Shown: in pieces, positions 21,001 to 29,291 of the stretch | Layout: each line of letters opens with the position of its first letter | How positions within the stretch are numbered: the stretch's first letter is position 1 | NCBI GenBank assembly: GCA_040387755.1 | Contig: JAZKDB010000001.1 | Location: 434,001 to 498,000, forward strand | Origin: Rurimicrobium sp040387755 | Lineage (GTDB): Bacteria > Bacteroidota > Bacteroidia > Chitinophagales > Chitinophagaceae | Length of the DNA: 64,000 nt | Direction of reading: 5' to 3' | Program-made: the position numbers and the translations under genes | Notes under the pieces: generated by a model | What the model saw: the letters and a program-made list of their open reading frames with translations, nothing else | Database searches by the model: none | Told to the model about the DNA's origin: nothing

Positions 21001-23752
21001 CTGCAACTTTACCATTAAGGTCTTTGATGGTTTCTCCGCTTGACCAAGAATAACTATAGGGAAGGCTACCTCCTGTTAGAGAAACGGTTATCTTCCCATC
21101 CGCAGCACTGACACATGCAGTGTTTTTTTCTGGATTTGCAATTATACGCATTTGGCTTTTTGCCGTCAAAACTGCTTGGTATACCGAAATACAATTAGTC
21201 GTTGTATCTGTGACTGTTAATGTATAAATGCCAGGCTTTAAACTGGTCAGATTTTTAGATGTAGACCCGGTTGACCAAGAATAGGTATTGTAAATTCCAG
21301 TTGCAGTTACAGATATGCTTCCATTGCCATTAGTACCGCAATCTGGTTCTGTTAATGCTAACGTCGCTGAGGGGCCAGTACTATCTGTAAGTGTGTAGAC
21401 CTCTTGTTTACTGCAACCACTACTAACATCGGTGATTGTAAGTATATACGTGCCCGATTGTAATGCAGTAATAGAAGAGGAAGTTGCTCCTGTACTCCAA
21501 CTATAATTGTAAGATCCAGAGCCACCACCTACTGAAGAAATAGTAATAGAGCCATTTTGCTTTTTACATCCAGGTTTTACAATTGTTGCTATCGGACTCA
21601 GGCTGCTATTATTTGTAATTACAACTGCCAGTGCTTTAGAGCAGGAATTTGCAACATCTTTTACCACCACATAATAATTGCCAGCTTTTAAGCCAGTTAC
21701 CGAAGAGGTAGTGGCACCTGTACTCCATGTATATGAATATGTTCCGCTTCCACCACTTATAGATAATGATGCAGCGCCGTTTGGAGAGGAACAAGAAGTT
21801 GAATTAGTGATAGAAGGGGTAATAGAAAAAGAACTATTACCATCACCAATAGCTACTGTATCAACTATTTGACAACCAGAAGTAACATCTGCAATACTAA
21901 CTGTATATATACCAGCGGGGACAGCACTAAGCCCTGAGCTAGTTGCGCCATTTGACCATAAGTAGGAGTATGTACCACTACCTCCGATTACTGTTAAAGT
22001 TACTTTGCCATCAGCCTGATTACAAGAAGATGTATTAACAATTGCAATTTTTGAAGTCAATGTATTGGAAGCTAGAATACTAAAGGATTTGTTGTAAGAA
22101 CAATTATATAAATTGTCTTTAACTATGCAGGTGTAGATACCAGCCTTTAGTCCTGTAATTGATGAAGTAGTGCTTCCATTTGACCATTTATACGAATAAG
22201 TCCCACTGCCACCACTTACACTAAGGCTTATTCCTCCAGAAGCTGTATTGCTGCAAGTAGTAGGAGTAATAGATGAAGTGATATTCAGTTTGTTTTGCAC
22301 TACGGTAATAGTGTCTGATCCTTTGCAGGAATTAGAATCCGTGACGGAAATATAATATTTACCGCTGTTTATAGATGAAATACTACTAGTTGTTGCTCCT
22401 GTATTCCATGTTTGAGAAGCGTAAAGAGAGCTGCCTATATTTAGGACCCCAGTTGCTCCAAGGCACAGAACAGAATCTCCAATTATAATAGGTTTAGGAT
22501 TTGCATTGACAGTAACACCAATTGGTATTGAGCGACGGGTGCAAGAAGCAGAATCAGTTACTTCAACATAGTATGTCCCGCTTGTAGATACAGTAATCGA
22601 AGAGGTAAGCGCCCCTGTGTTCCAGACGTAATTGGTTGCACCCAATGAATCAAAGGCGGTCAATGTTACACTGTCGCCAGTACAAAATGACGTTTTACCA
22701 CTTGTAGAAACTGTAACAGGAGGTCGGTTTATAGCATAATGAAAACCGTTATACACCCTGATGTTGGATAACAAGCCTAATACAGCAGTTTTTAGTAACC
22801 TTATTTTTGAAATCCGATAAGTGCCTGATGTGGTAATAAAACCAACAGAATACCGATTAGTGGTGCCGGATAATAGTTTTAAGCCAAGAACTGAAGAGCC
22901 GGATTTTGTTTCCTTTACTGCTCCTGAGGCATCATAAGTAATTATAGTAAGCCCTCCCAGTATATCAACATCTAATAAACCAGAAGTTGCGGCTACAGTA
23001 AAACCAACATAATCACCGGGTTTGCCATTTTGTGGGAAACTAAGGTCTACGTATGAAGTTCCTATTCCCAGAATACTGATTAAAGTACTCATTGTAGCAT
23101 AGTTATCTGGATTGGAATCAACAATTCTGTCTGTATTGTCGACAGAGGCTAATAAAGGTGTTGCTCCGGAGCCTACAACAGTATTAGCATAAACCGGAGG
23201 ACAAGGCCGTTGAAAATAAATTCCATAAACCCTGAATTCTGAAATCAAACTGGCACTAAGAATATTATTAAATTCGACTTTAGCTTCTTTAAACGTAAAA
23301 TTTGAAGTAATATCCGTTGCAAATTTGATGTTGTATACATTGGTTCCGGGCGTTAACAAGTTTAATTGTAGCAGACTACTTCCCGAAACCGTGGCTACAG
23401 GAGTAGTTCCTGCCGAATCATAAAGTTTTATTGTTATATCATCAAGTAGGTCCACACTTAGAATACTACCCGTATCTTGAACTGTAATATTAATAACATC
23501 GCCGGCATTTCCTCTTTCAGGGAAGCGCACCCTAAAATCTGATGTTGTGAGCACTCCAACGGCAAGCGATAATTTTGCATAATTAGTAGGCGATGTATCT
23601 ACTAACCTGGATGCATTTTGAAAGTCAGAGCTATTACTTATTAATTGATTGGCATAAACATCATATTGTGCATAGGCATTATCAGTTAATGAAAAAAATA
23701 AAATTAATGAAAATGACAATGTGATTAGTATTGGTAATTTTCTCTGTCTCAT
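18062..23752 (-). CDS. SprB-like giant adhesin with 17 SprB repeats and type B sorting domain
   Basis: An 1896-residue cell-surface adhesin. A signal peptide (1-28) leads into two beta-rich domains (about 29-185, 187-345) that resemble the repeats of the neighbouring 1229-residue secreted protein, then two Ig-like domains (345-490; WNTGA, YYVEVTDS), then 17 SprB repeats of about 77 residues (490-1800) with the core GG-x2-PYSYSWSNGAT, G-x-YTLTVTDA and NGC. Most repeats carry two cysteines, one near each end. The C-terminus (ITPNGDGKND, then KWGDLVYE, YYYIL) is the gliding-motility-associated type B sorting domain, expected to need the downstream PorP/SprF. First gene of a three-gene operon. 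The likely role is surface attachment or gliding; no catalytic domain is seen. Repeats are diverged, not recently amplified. Confidence 0.92.
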   Translation of the reverse strand: MRQRKLPILITLSFSLILFFSLTDNAYAQYDVYANQLISNSSDFQNASRLVDTSPTNYAKLSLAVGVLTTSDFRVRFPERGNAGDVINITVQDTGSILSVDLLDDITIKLYDSAGTTPVATVSGSSLLQLNLLTPGTNVYNIKFATDITSNFTFKEAKVEFNNILSASLISEFRVYGIYFQRPCPPVYANTVVGSGATPLLASVDNTDRIVDSNPDNYATMSTLISILGIGTSYVDLSFPQNGKPGDYVGFTVAATSGLLDVDILGGLTIITYDASGAVKETKSGSSVLGLKLLSGTTNRYSVGFITTSGTYRISKIRLLKTAVLGLLSNIRVYNGFHYAINRPPVTVSTSGKTSFCTGDSVTLTAFDSLGATNYVWNTGALTSSITVSTSGTYYVEVTDSASCTRRSIPIGVTVNANPKPIIIGDSVLCLGATGVLNIGSSLYASQTWNTGATTSSISSINSGKYYISVTDSNSCKGSDTITVVQNKLNITSSITPTTCSNTASGGISLSVSGGSGTYSYKWSNGSTTSSITGLKAGIYTCIVKDNLYNCSYNKSFSILASNTLTSKIAIVNTSSCNQADGKVTLTVIGGSGTYSYLWSNGATSSGLSAVPAGIYTVSIADVTSGCQIVDTVAIGDGNSSFSITPSITNSTSCSSPNGAASLSISGGSGTYSYTWSTGATTSSVTGLKAGNYYVVVKDVANSCSKALAVVITNNSSLSPIATIVKPGCKKQNGSITISSVGGGSGSYNYSWSTGATSSSITALQSGTYILTITDVSSGCSKQEVYTLTDSTGPSATLALTEPDCGTNGNGSISVTATGIYNTYSWSTGSTSKNLTSLKPGIYTLTVTDTTTNCISVYQAVLTAKSQMRIIANPEKNTACVSAADGKITVSLTGGSLPYSYSWSSGETIKDLNGKVAGTYTLTVTDANSCIATISVILQTDSSKLLNANLSSITKATCNTATNGSAYVTVSGGKTPLSYSWTPGGTTTKDLINVIAGNYTLTVTDAVGCTKQVNAMITIDSAVSLNATVDSTKASGCASSASGAVYVSVSGGSIPYSYQWKKGATIVASTKNLSSVTAGSYTLTVTDNNGCTLLLNATVPVTGSGVTVTLDSLHRPTCAVSADGKIFASVSGGLSPYTYSWSIGSVTEDLVNVNPGTHVLTATDANGCPGQLIVNLSFDTSKTLVVKVDSTLGAGCSMGASAALYITASGGTSPYSYIWSNGTTMSDLSGVIPGTYTVAVTDTKGCKANSGATLGIDTSRSIKAAIDSVEGAGCIGSASGKIFVSTSRGVAPYVYLWSNGASTKDILNAGPGVYSVIIADAAGCSKTLSANVGIDTSKKIIVSADSISGASCLLGANGAIHVSIKGGKAPYAYSWSNGATTADLLNAIPGFYTLSVQDANGCTATMSATIGVDASKSISISGVSIKDAGCSGNASGAINVAVTGGIPPYTYNWSNGATSQDIVNIIPGNYTLMVKDVVGCSEEYSAVVKVDTANQIKVSTNSVVDAKCIGSSSGSISVIVSGGVAPYSYSWSNGAITKDLMFIPSGSYLLNVTDAIGCSAQLSANIGINNSNPVTIKLDSVKNVGCVDSLSGAIFVSVTGGSLPYNYMWSNGAITQDLIGVASGAYNLNVTDNAGCVDNNNANIEKASPIKSNAQIMSISCYGGSDGSINVTVGGGTGAYTYKWADGNTSAQRTGLSMGIYNVKVTDTKTGCFDSSNIVITQPDSLKISSIVVKDSCLPEADGSIKLSVIGGTNPYQYAWSNGGNSDFIQNLSAKTYSVTVSDAKNCLATASIIVDEINCDMTINIHDVITPNGDGKNDSWVIEGIEFYSNSQVQIVDKWGDLVYEKIGYNNTFNGVNSKTGAILPTGTYYYILRLNEANKAGGEGIFKGALLIQR

Positions 23753-23810
23753 AAGATATAATTTTGGAGTTTCGAATTAGAATTAATTGGTTGTTTTTAT
23801 ATTACTGAGA

Positions 23811-23818
23811 CAAAACTA
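23811..23818 (-). promoter_or_regulatory. Candidate -7 element of the adhesin operon
   Basis: On the minus strand TAGTTTTG fits TAnnTTTG exactly, about 58 bases before the adhesin start. No TTTG is found at the right distance upstream. Confidence 0.4.
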
Positions 23819-24032
23819 ATTATTGACATTCAATATATCATATTTATTTAATGGCAATTATTCAGTTGTATAAACTAAATTTATTTAAGCCAATTAGATA
23901 TTTAAAATTTTGCCATGAATTTTAGTCACCAAAAGTAAACCAAGTATAGATTTGATTTTAGTATATGTATTTTTAAATTTTGCCTTTGTCATTTTATAGT
24001 ATTATTCTTGTATTCAGCGAGAAAAACCGACA

Positions 24033-24341
24033 ATGGACTGCCCAAATTGTAATAGTAGATTTTATGTTAAAAATGGAATTATTAAAGGTGTGCAACGATA
24101 TAAGTGTAAGAATTGCAAGTACAATTTTACGGTTGAACAAAAGTCAACAGCAATTGATTTCTATAAAAAAAGAATTGCCCTCATTCTTTATTTAGAAGGG
24201 GTAAAAGTGCACCAAATAGCTCATCTTCTTGAAGTTAGCCATGTGTCTATACTAAAATGGGTAAAGAAATATGGAAATAACCTGGCGGCATTACGCGCAC
24301 AGATAAACTTGCATTCTAGTGATCCTGATGAACTGGAGTAA
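24033..24341 (+). CDS. InsA-like zinc-finger/HTH protein, paralogue of the one at 55871
   Basis: A 102-residue protein with an N-terminal zinc ribbon (CPNC at 3-6, CKNC at 25-28) as in the InsA protein of IS1, then an HTH: LEGVKVHQIAHLLEVSHVSI, WVKKYG. In IS1 this segment precedes a DDE transposase (InsB); none is present here and no inverted repeats or target duplication flank it, so it is a free-standing DNA-binding protein rather than a complete IS. It is divergent from the adhesin operon with 280 bases between starts, where a local regulator would sit. Role as regulator is inference; a remnant of an IS1-family element is the alternative. Confidence 0.75.
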   Translation: MDCPNCNSRFYVKNGIIKGVQRYKCKNCKYNFTVEQKSTAIDFYKKRIALILYLEGVKVHQIAHLLEVSHVSILKWVKKYGNNLAALRAQINLHSSDPDELE

Positions 24342-24740
24342 GTATTGCTGTTTTTAAGTTAGATAGAAATAAGTCTCAAATTGTAAAGCATTTGAGCACT
24401 TAACTATTTTGGAATTAATCAGGATCATTTCATCAAAGTAAATTTAACCCCCTAAATTTTGAGATAATCAGAATCTATTGTTAGTTACAGATTGTTTTTT
24501 TCGCTTATTAAATTATTAAATAATCAACTACTTTAATAACAATTAAACAATGAAATAAAATCTAATTTTTTTCATCATTTATTTTTTTTGAAATTAGTTG
24601 ATTTGAATACAAAAAAACACATTCGATATATTTTCCCGTTAAAAAAAATACTCTATATCTAAATAGTATCAAGAAAGGACTTTTCATCCGTTTGTTTCGA
24701 GAAAAGGAGCAAGCATATTCGACTAAGGGTTCTATTCAAT
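24342..24740. other. AT-rich non-coding interval before the recombinase remnant
   Basis: Very AT-rich with stops in all frames and a small hairpin (CTCAAAT/ATTTGAG, 24375-24396). The catalytic half of the recombinase is not recognisable here. Confidence 0.6.
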
Positions 24741-24749
24741 TTTTGAAAA

Positions 24750-25090
24750 AAAATGAGGTTCTGCTTTATCATAGAAGAAATTGACCAGGAAATGTTTGAG
24801 AAGTACAGGCAGAAATTCCCTACAGAGCGTGTACAACTGGAGCAAGAATTGGCAAAGGGCAGCAATAGGGTGTCGAACCTCGATAAATGTATCGAAACAG
24901 CCATTCAGTTTTCAATGAAACTAGCGTCAATGTGGACTCTTGGAGGATTATCAAACGAAACAGAAGCTACAGTATTTGCTGTTTCCTGAAGGTGTTGTTT
25001 ACAACAAGAAAAACGACCAATGTCGAACCCCTAGAGTGAATGCAGTATTTGGCTATATCCTAGCATTATCAAGCCTTTCGGGAAAAAAAA
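24750..25090 (+). pseudogene. Frameshifted C-terminal remnant of a serine site-specific recombinase
   Basis: Two overlapping frames together give the C-terminal coiled-coil end of a Bacteroidota large serine recombinase: IIEEIDQEMFEKYRQKF and NLDKCIETAIQFSMKLASMW in one frame, then DYQTKQKLQYLLFPEGV and TPRVNAVFGYILAL in the next. The switch near 24935-24940 corresponds to one extra base. The catalytic serine domain, the recombinase domain and the zinc ribbon are absent. It lies just beside an initiator tRNA gene, a plausible integration site. The boundaries are approximate because the second frame has no natural stop before the tRNA. Confidence 0.75.
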
Positions 25091-25129
25091 TAACGGGAAA
25101 CATTTCAGATGATGAAGATGTTTCCCGTT
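25083..25129 (-). terminator. Terminator of tRNA-fMet
   Basis: The perfect 12-bp stem AACGGGAAACAT and complement (14-base loop) is followed on the minus strand by A then eight T, directly after the tRNA 3' end. Confidence 0.85.
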
Positions 25130-25133
25130 TTAG

Positions 25134-25205
<72 letters not shown>

Positions 25206-25285
25206 ATGAACTGCGAAAGTAGCCTAAATAGTCTTTGATGCCAAATAAACTATTGATTTTTAGCTTTTTTTGTGTATTTGATAAC

Positions 25286-25321
25286 AAAAAAAGGGAGCAA
25301 AATTATTTGCTCCCTTTTTTG
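25286..25321. terminator. Bidirectional terminator of the M43 protease gene
   Basis: The 15-bp stem AAAAAAGGGAGCAAA and complement with a four-base loop lies 16 bases beyond the protease stop (minus strand). Confidence 0.85.
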
Positions 25322-25336
25322 TATTTGTATGTTAAT

Positions 25337-27550
25337 TTATTCCACTACCAGTTTTTGTGTTGCAGTGGTTTCGCTTTGTGTCAGTGTTATCAGATAAACA
25401 CCTGATGCCGGAAATGTACTACGTGCAATTTCCTGTTGAATAAAGGTATTAGGTGTATACAGGAATTTTTCCTGCATGATTACTTTGCCTGTAACATCGC
25501 GCACCATAATGGTTGCTTCGCCGTTTGTACCGCTTGTAAAACAAAGTTTTGTGTTGCTATTGGTAGGGTTAGGAAATAGTTTTATTTCATTTTTATTCTC
25601 TGCTACATTTTTAATTTCTGTAGTCCAGGGAGAAACGGTGAAATTATCAAAGTACAAATTATTGCCTCCTACAGTTGGCCAGTAGCGGAAGCGGAAGAAT
25701 GTTCTGCTTGTACGCATGGCTGTGGGGATATTAATCGTTTGGGCACGCCATTGGCCAGCATTGGTTGGCGCAAATTCTGTAGACTGTACTGAATTGTTGA
25801 TGATATCACTAAAGTTCATTGTCGTAATTCTTGTCCAGCTATCACCACAGTTGGTGCTGGCAAATATTTGCAAAGAATCGTTGTAATTGCTGCTTGGAGT
25901 AAGGCAACCTGCAGTATAAAAATTAAGATTTGCTGCGCCCGAACCACTGGTTACTGAAGTAATGTCAAATGCAGGTGTATAAATGTCGTCAAAATCTCCG
26001 TCCTGCAATTGAGTATATCTTTCTGGGTAAGGACGATCATCAAAAGAGCGATAGCATATACAACCAGATCCGTTTGGATAACCATTTGATGAATTAAATT
26101 CCCATTTGAAATTATTTTTGTAATGGTTGAACATCGGCCAATCTTTAAAGTCGCCAGTACTTGTAAAGTAATTTGCATATCCGTTTTTGTAAGCAGTAGT
26201 AGAAGCCACATATACTGCATCGCTGATGATGGTGCTGGTACCTGTATTATTTCCGGTTGCATCCAATTTAATAGTGGCCCAGCCTGCATCTTTAAAGCTG
26301 TTGGTAACAGAGCCTATCATTACAGAAGAACTGGTACTGGTAGGATTATTACTAAATGTCCAGGTTACATTGGTAATTGTATCATTCCAGCTTCTGTTGC
26401 GAAACTGAAAATTTGTAGTTGAATTTTGGCATAGAAATACAGCTCTTTCGGATGTTGGGCCGCCCCAACTGAACACTCCTTTTTCAACAGAGAAATCTGC
26501 AATCGGTTTTAAATCTAGTCTTGGAGCAAGAGCTCCGGTTGCAGCCAGATTGGCCGGACTAAATAGATTATTTCTTCCTGCTATACTGCTGGTTAAAGAG
26601 GCTCTCATTCTGTCTGCCTGCCCTTGTGTAAACATTTTTTGGCAATACGAATAATCCATGATATTCTGAGTATTGGAGGTGTCTGCTGCCAAAGTACTGT
26701 TGGGGTGGTATACACCAAAAGGGTCTGTATAGCCTGTTGCACATCGTGTGTCATAAAGGTCGGCAGCAAGACAACTGGTATGGCCATAGGTAGGAGGAGT
26801 ATCGCTAACGCCATCATCGCCACAAGCCACACCAGGGTTATTGGTGTTACCCCAAGTATGGGCCAGATTTAGAGAATGACCAAATTCGTGAGGAATAGCT
26901 TTGTCATAATTAATATAAGTATACACGCCGATAATGCCATCAAAATGTGGAATTCCGGCTCCAGTAGATGGATAGTAAGCATAAGCAGCAGCTCCGGAGT
27001 GGCTTGCTTCGAATTTATTGACAAACCAAACATTGATGTATTTATTATTAGGCCAATAATCTACTTTAGCCTCATCGCTACCTCTGGTGGTCATGTATGA
27101 TTGACGACGGGTAATACCTTTTGTTGCATTTCCTGAAGGATCTTTTGTGGCTAATCTTAATCTGATTTCAGGATTGCCGATATACTTTTTGAAGTTAGGC
27201 AATACATCCACCGTATCACTGTTTTGCTTGTTGAAAACCACATCCCAATAGGCTACAGCGTCAAATATTTCATCATCAGTGATGTATTCTGCACCATAAT
27301 CGTGTACAATATGCACAACAACGGGTACATCATATACTGTAGCGGTTGTTTTGCCATATTTAAGTGCTGATGATTTCTCTTTTTCAAGTGCATCCTGAAT
27401 TGCAGCACCAAGTTTTATCTCCCATTCCTTGATATCGGGATGGCTTTCACGTAATTTATTGCAAACGTCATCAGTTCCACATGTCATTTGTGCTTTTACT
27501 GGTGCAGAGAATATAAGAGCTGATGCCAGCAGGTAAAGTATTTTTTTCAT
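25337..27550 (-). CDS. Secreted M43-family (pappalysin/cytophagalysin-type) metalloprotease, T9SS type A
   Basis: A 737-residue secreted zinc endopeptidase. A signal peptide (1-20) is followed by a propeptide-like region and the catalytic domain with VPVVVHIVH and the zinc site HEFGHSLNLAH (His221, Glu222, His225, His231). The Met-turn is NIMDYSYC further on, and several Cys pairs are present as in M43B proteases. After about residue 345 come a PKD-like domain (CQNSTTNFQFRNRS, then TWTFSNNPTSTSSS) and a MAM/lectin-like beta domain. The C-terminus (LFPNPTNSN, then FPASGVYLITL) is a T9SS type A sorting domain. Monocistronic, between a terminator and 127 bases of non-coding DNA. Intact and probably active; substrate unknown. 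Confidence 0.9.
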   Translation of the reverse strand: MKKILYLLASALIFSAPVKAQMTCGTDDVCNKLRESHPDIKEWEIKLGAAIQDALEKEKSSALKYGKTTATVYDVPVVVHIVHDYGAEYITDDEIFDAVAYWDVVFNKQNSDTVDVLPNFKKYIGNPEIRLRLATKDPSGNATKGITRRQSYMTTRGSDEAKVDYWPNNKYINVWFVNKFEASHSGAAAYAYYPSTGAGIPHFDGIIGVYTYINYDKAIPHEFGHSLNLAHTWGNTNNPGVACGDDGVSDTPPTYGHTSCLAADLYDTRCATGYTDPFGVYHPNSTLAADTSNTQNIMDYSYCQKMFTQGQADRMRASLTSSIAGRNNLFSPANLAATGALAPRLDLKPIADFSVEKGVFSWGGPTSERAVFLCQNSTTNFQFRNRSWNDTITNVTWTFSNNPTSTSSSVMIGSVTNSFKDAGWATIKLDATGNNTGTSTIISDAVYVASTTAYKNGYANYFTSTGDFKDWPMFNHYKNNFKWEFNSSNGYPNGSGCICYRSFDDRPYPERYTQLQDGDFDDIYTPAFDITSVTSGSGAANLNFYTAGCLTPSSNYNDSLQIFASTNCGDSWTRITTMNFSDIINNSVQSTEFAPTNAGQWRAQTINIPTAMRTSRTFFRFRYWPTVGGNNLYFDNFTVSPWTTEIKNVAENKNEIKLFPNPTNSNTKLCFTSGTNGEATIMVRDVTGKVIMQEKFLYTPNTFIQQEIARSTFPASGVYLITLTQSETTATQKLVVE

Positions 27551-27677
27551 CGGATTTTAATGTTTTTTCAAATTGGCTCGAAGTTATTGTATATAAACGT
27601 AAAAAAGCCAGCAAGCGTATAGAATGTGGTCAAAACTAATATTGATGTGGAGAAAGTTTTTCCTTATACTGAAAATG

Positions 27678-29183
27678 TTAAATATATTTTCCTATTACGG
27701 GCAATTTTTTCATCTGCTCACGCTCCAGCCAGAAAGTAATCATTATAAAGCTTGAAAATAAAACAATGCCACTAAATAACTGAGCGATAGAAGAATCTAC
27801 ACTGTTATTGACCAGAATCTGTACCCCAAACAACACCAGCATTATTGTGAGGTAAATACATATACGTCGAATAGGATAGGGGATAGGATAATAGCTTTGA
27901 CCCACAGCATAGGCTAAAACCATCATCGTAAAATAACAAATCAAAGTGGCCCAGGCACAGGCCATCATTCCGTAATGAGGTATAAATGTTATGTTGATGA
28001 TTAAAGTAAGCGCAGCTCCGACAAGTGTGATATAGGTAATCTTATCCATGTTGTCCGAAATTTTCAATCCGGCAATCAGGTTGTAGTAAATGCCCAGACA
28101 AACATTTGCCAATAACAATATGGGTACAATGCCTAATCCACTCCAGTAACTTGGTGCAATAAAATTTCTCCATACATTGAGGAATAAAGCAGTAAAAAGA
28201 AAGGCAATACAAAGAGTTATAACAAACCATTTCATGACGACCGCATAGGTAGCCGGAGCATTTTTTTCGGCGGCCTGTTTGAAAAAGAAGGGTTCTGCAC
28301 TCATCTTAAATGCCTGAATAAACAAACTGATAAATATGGCAATCCTGTAATTAGCGCCATATACACCTACAGCGGCCTTAGCTGCAGCCTCTGTGCCGGA
28401 GTAGAATTCATTCAGCATCAGTCTGTCCATAGTTTCGTTGATCATTCCTCCTAATCCTACAATAATCATAGGAGAACCAAAACGCCAAAGTTTGTTCAAT
28501 AATTCCTTATCTATTCCAAAACTGAAGTCTTTCCATTCTCTGAAAAGCAAAAAGAAAGTCAGCACCGATTGTGCAATATTGGGTAATAGCAAAAGCCCTC
28601 CTTTGCTGTGGCTTTTATACCAAAGTGTAAATTCTGAAGAAGGATGAGCATCTGCATATTTTTGTCCGGCGTATAAGATGAATACAGTCAATATCAAGTT
28701 TAAGATGATGCCGGATACTTTAATCACTGCATATTTGCGAGGTCTGTTTTCCTGCCTCAGTTTGGCAAATGGTATAGCCGAAAGTGTATCAAATGCAATG
28801 ATGATAACCGCCCAGGTAATGTATTCAGGGTGATTCTCTTGTGCCAGTAAATTAGCAATGGGCTGACGAAACAGAATAAATAATACACTTAGTAATAATG
28901 TACTGAGCAACAAGGTGCTGAAACTGGTACGAAATAATGTCTGCTTATCTTCTTTGTTGGCAGAGAAACGAAAATAGGCCGTTTCCATACCATATGTAAA
29001 CACAATATTGGCTAACGAAATACCTGAATATAAAATACTAAAATCGCCATAAGCCTGCTGGCCTTTGCTGTCGGGCAGCAAATAGGTAATGATGGGCGTT
29101 TGCAAATAACCAATAAAGCGGGCTGCAATACTGCTTAGTCCATACCAGAGCGTTTGCGAGGCTAGATTTTTTAATGAAGACAT
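27678..29183 (-). CDS. Wzx-like polysaccharide flippase (MOP superfamily)
   Basis: A 501-residue integral membrane protein with about 12-14 hydrophobic segments and the N-terminal signature of oligosaccharide flippases (SSLKNLASQTLWYGLSSIAA, then PIITYLLP, YGDFSILYSG). Such proteins move lipid-linked oligosaccharides or related lipids across the inner membrane. An upstream in-frame ATG (29300) would overlap the divergent murI gene and its promoter and adds a non-membrane, low-quality leader; ATG 29183 gives the standard family start. No glycosyltransferases are adjacent, so its substrate cannot be inferred. Divergent from murI with 108 bases between starts. Confidence 0.85.
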   Translation of the reverse strand: MSSLKNLASQTLWYGLSSIAARFIGYLQTPIITYLLPDSKGQQAYGDFSILYSGISLANIVFTYGMETAYFRFSANKEDKQTLFRTSFSTLLLSTLLLSVLFILFRQPIANLLAQENHPEYITWAVIIIAFDTLSAIPFAKLRQENRPRKYAVIKVSGIILNLILTVFILYAGQKYADAHPSSEFTLWYKSHSKGGLLLLPNIAQSVLTFFLLFREWKDFSFGIDKELLNKLWRFGSPMIIVGLGGMINETMDRLMLNEFYSGTEAAAKAAVGVYGANYRIAIFISLFIQAFKMSAEPFFFKQAAEKNAPATYAVVMKWFVITLCIAFLFTALFLNVWRNFIAPSYWSGLGIVPILLLANVCLGIYYNLIAGLKISDNMDKITYITLVGAALTLIINITFIPHYGMMACAWATLICYFTMMVLAYAVGQSYYPIPYPIRRICIYLTIMLVLFGVQILVNNSVDSSIAQLFSGIVLFSSFIMITFWLEREQMKKLPVIGKYI

Positions 29184-29242
29184 TTGTGTTTCAAAAGTAA
29201 AATTTAATTGGGATTTATCTGTTTGGAATTTCTTAAATCCTG

Positions 29243-29272
29243 TTGCTTTACCCAAATTACAAATTAACTTCG
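29243..29272 (+). promoter_or_regulatory. Candidate murI promoter
   Basis: TTG at 29243-29245 and TAACTTCG at 29265-29272 (close to TAnnTTTG) with 19 bases between them; transcription would start about 15 bases before the GTG. Confidence 0.5.
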
Positions 29273-29291
29273 CAACAAACATTCTACAAGC

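Noticed and set aside
24033..24341. Complete IS1-family element
   Set aside because: No InsB frame, frameshift signal, terminal inverted repeats or target duplication is found.
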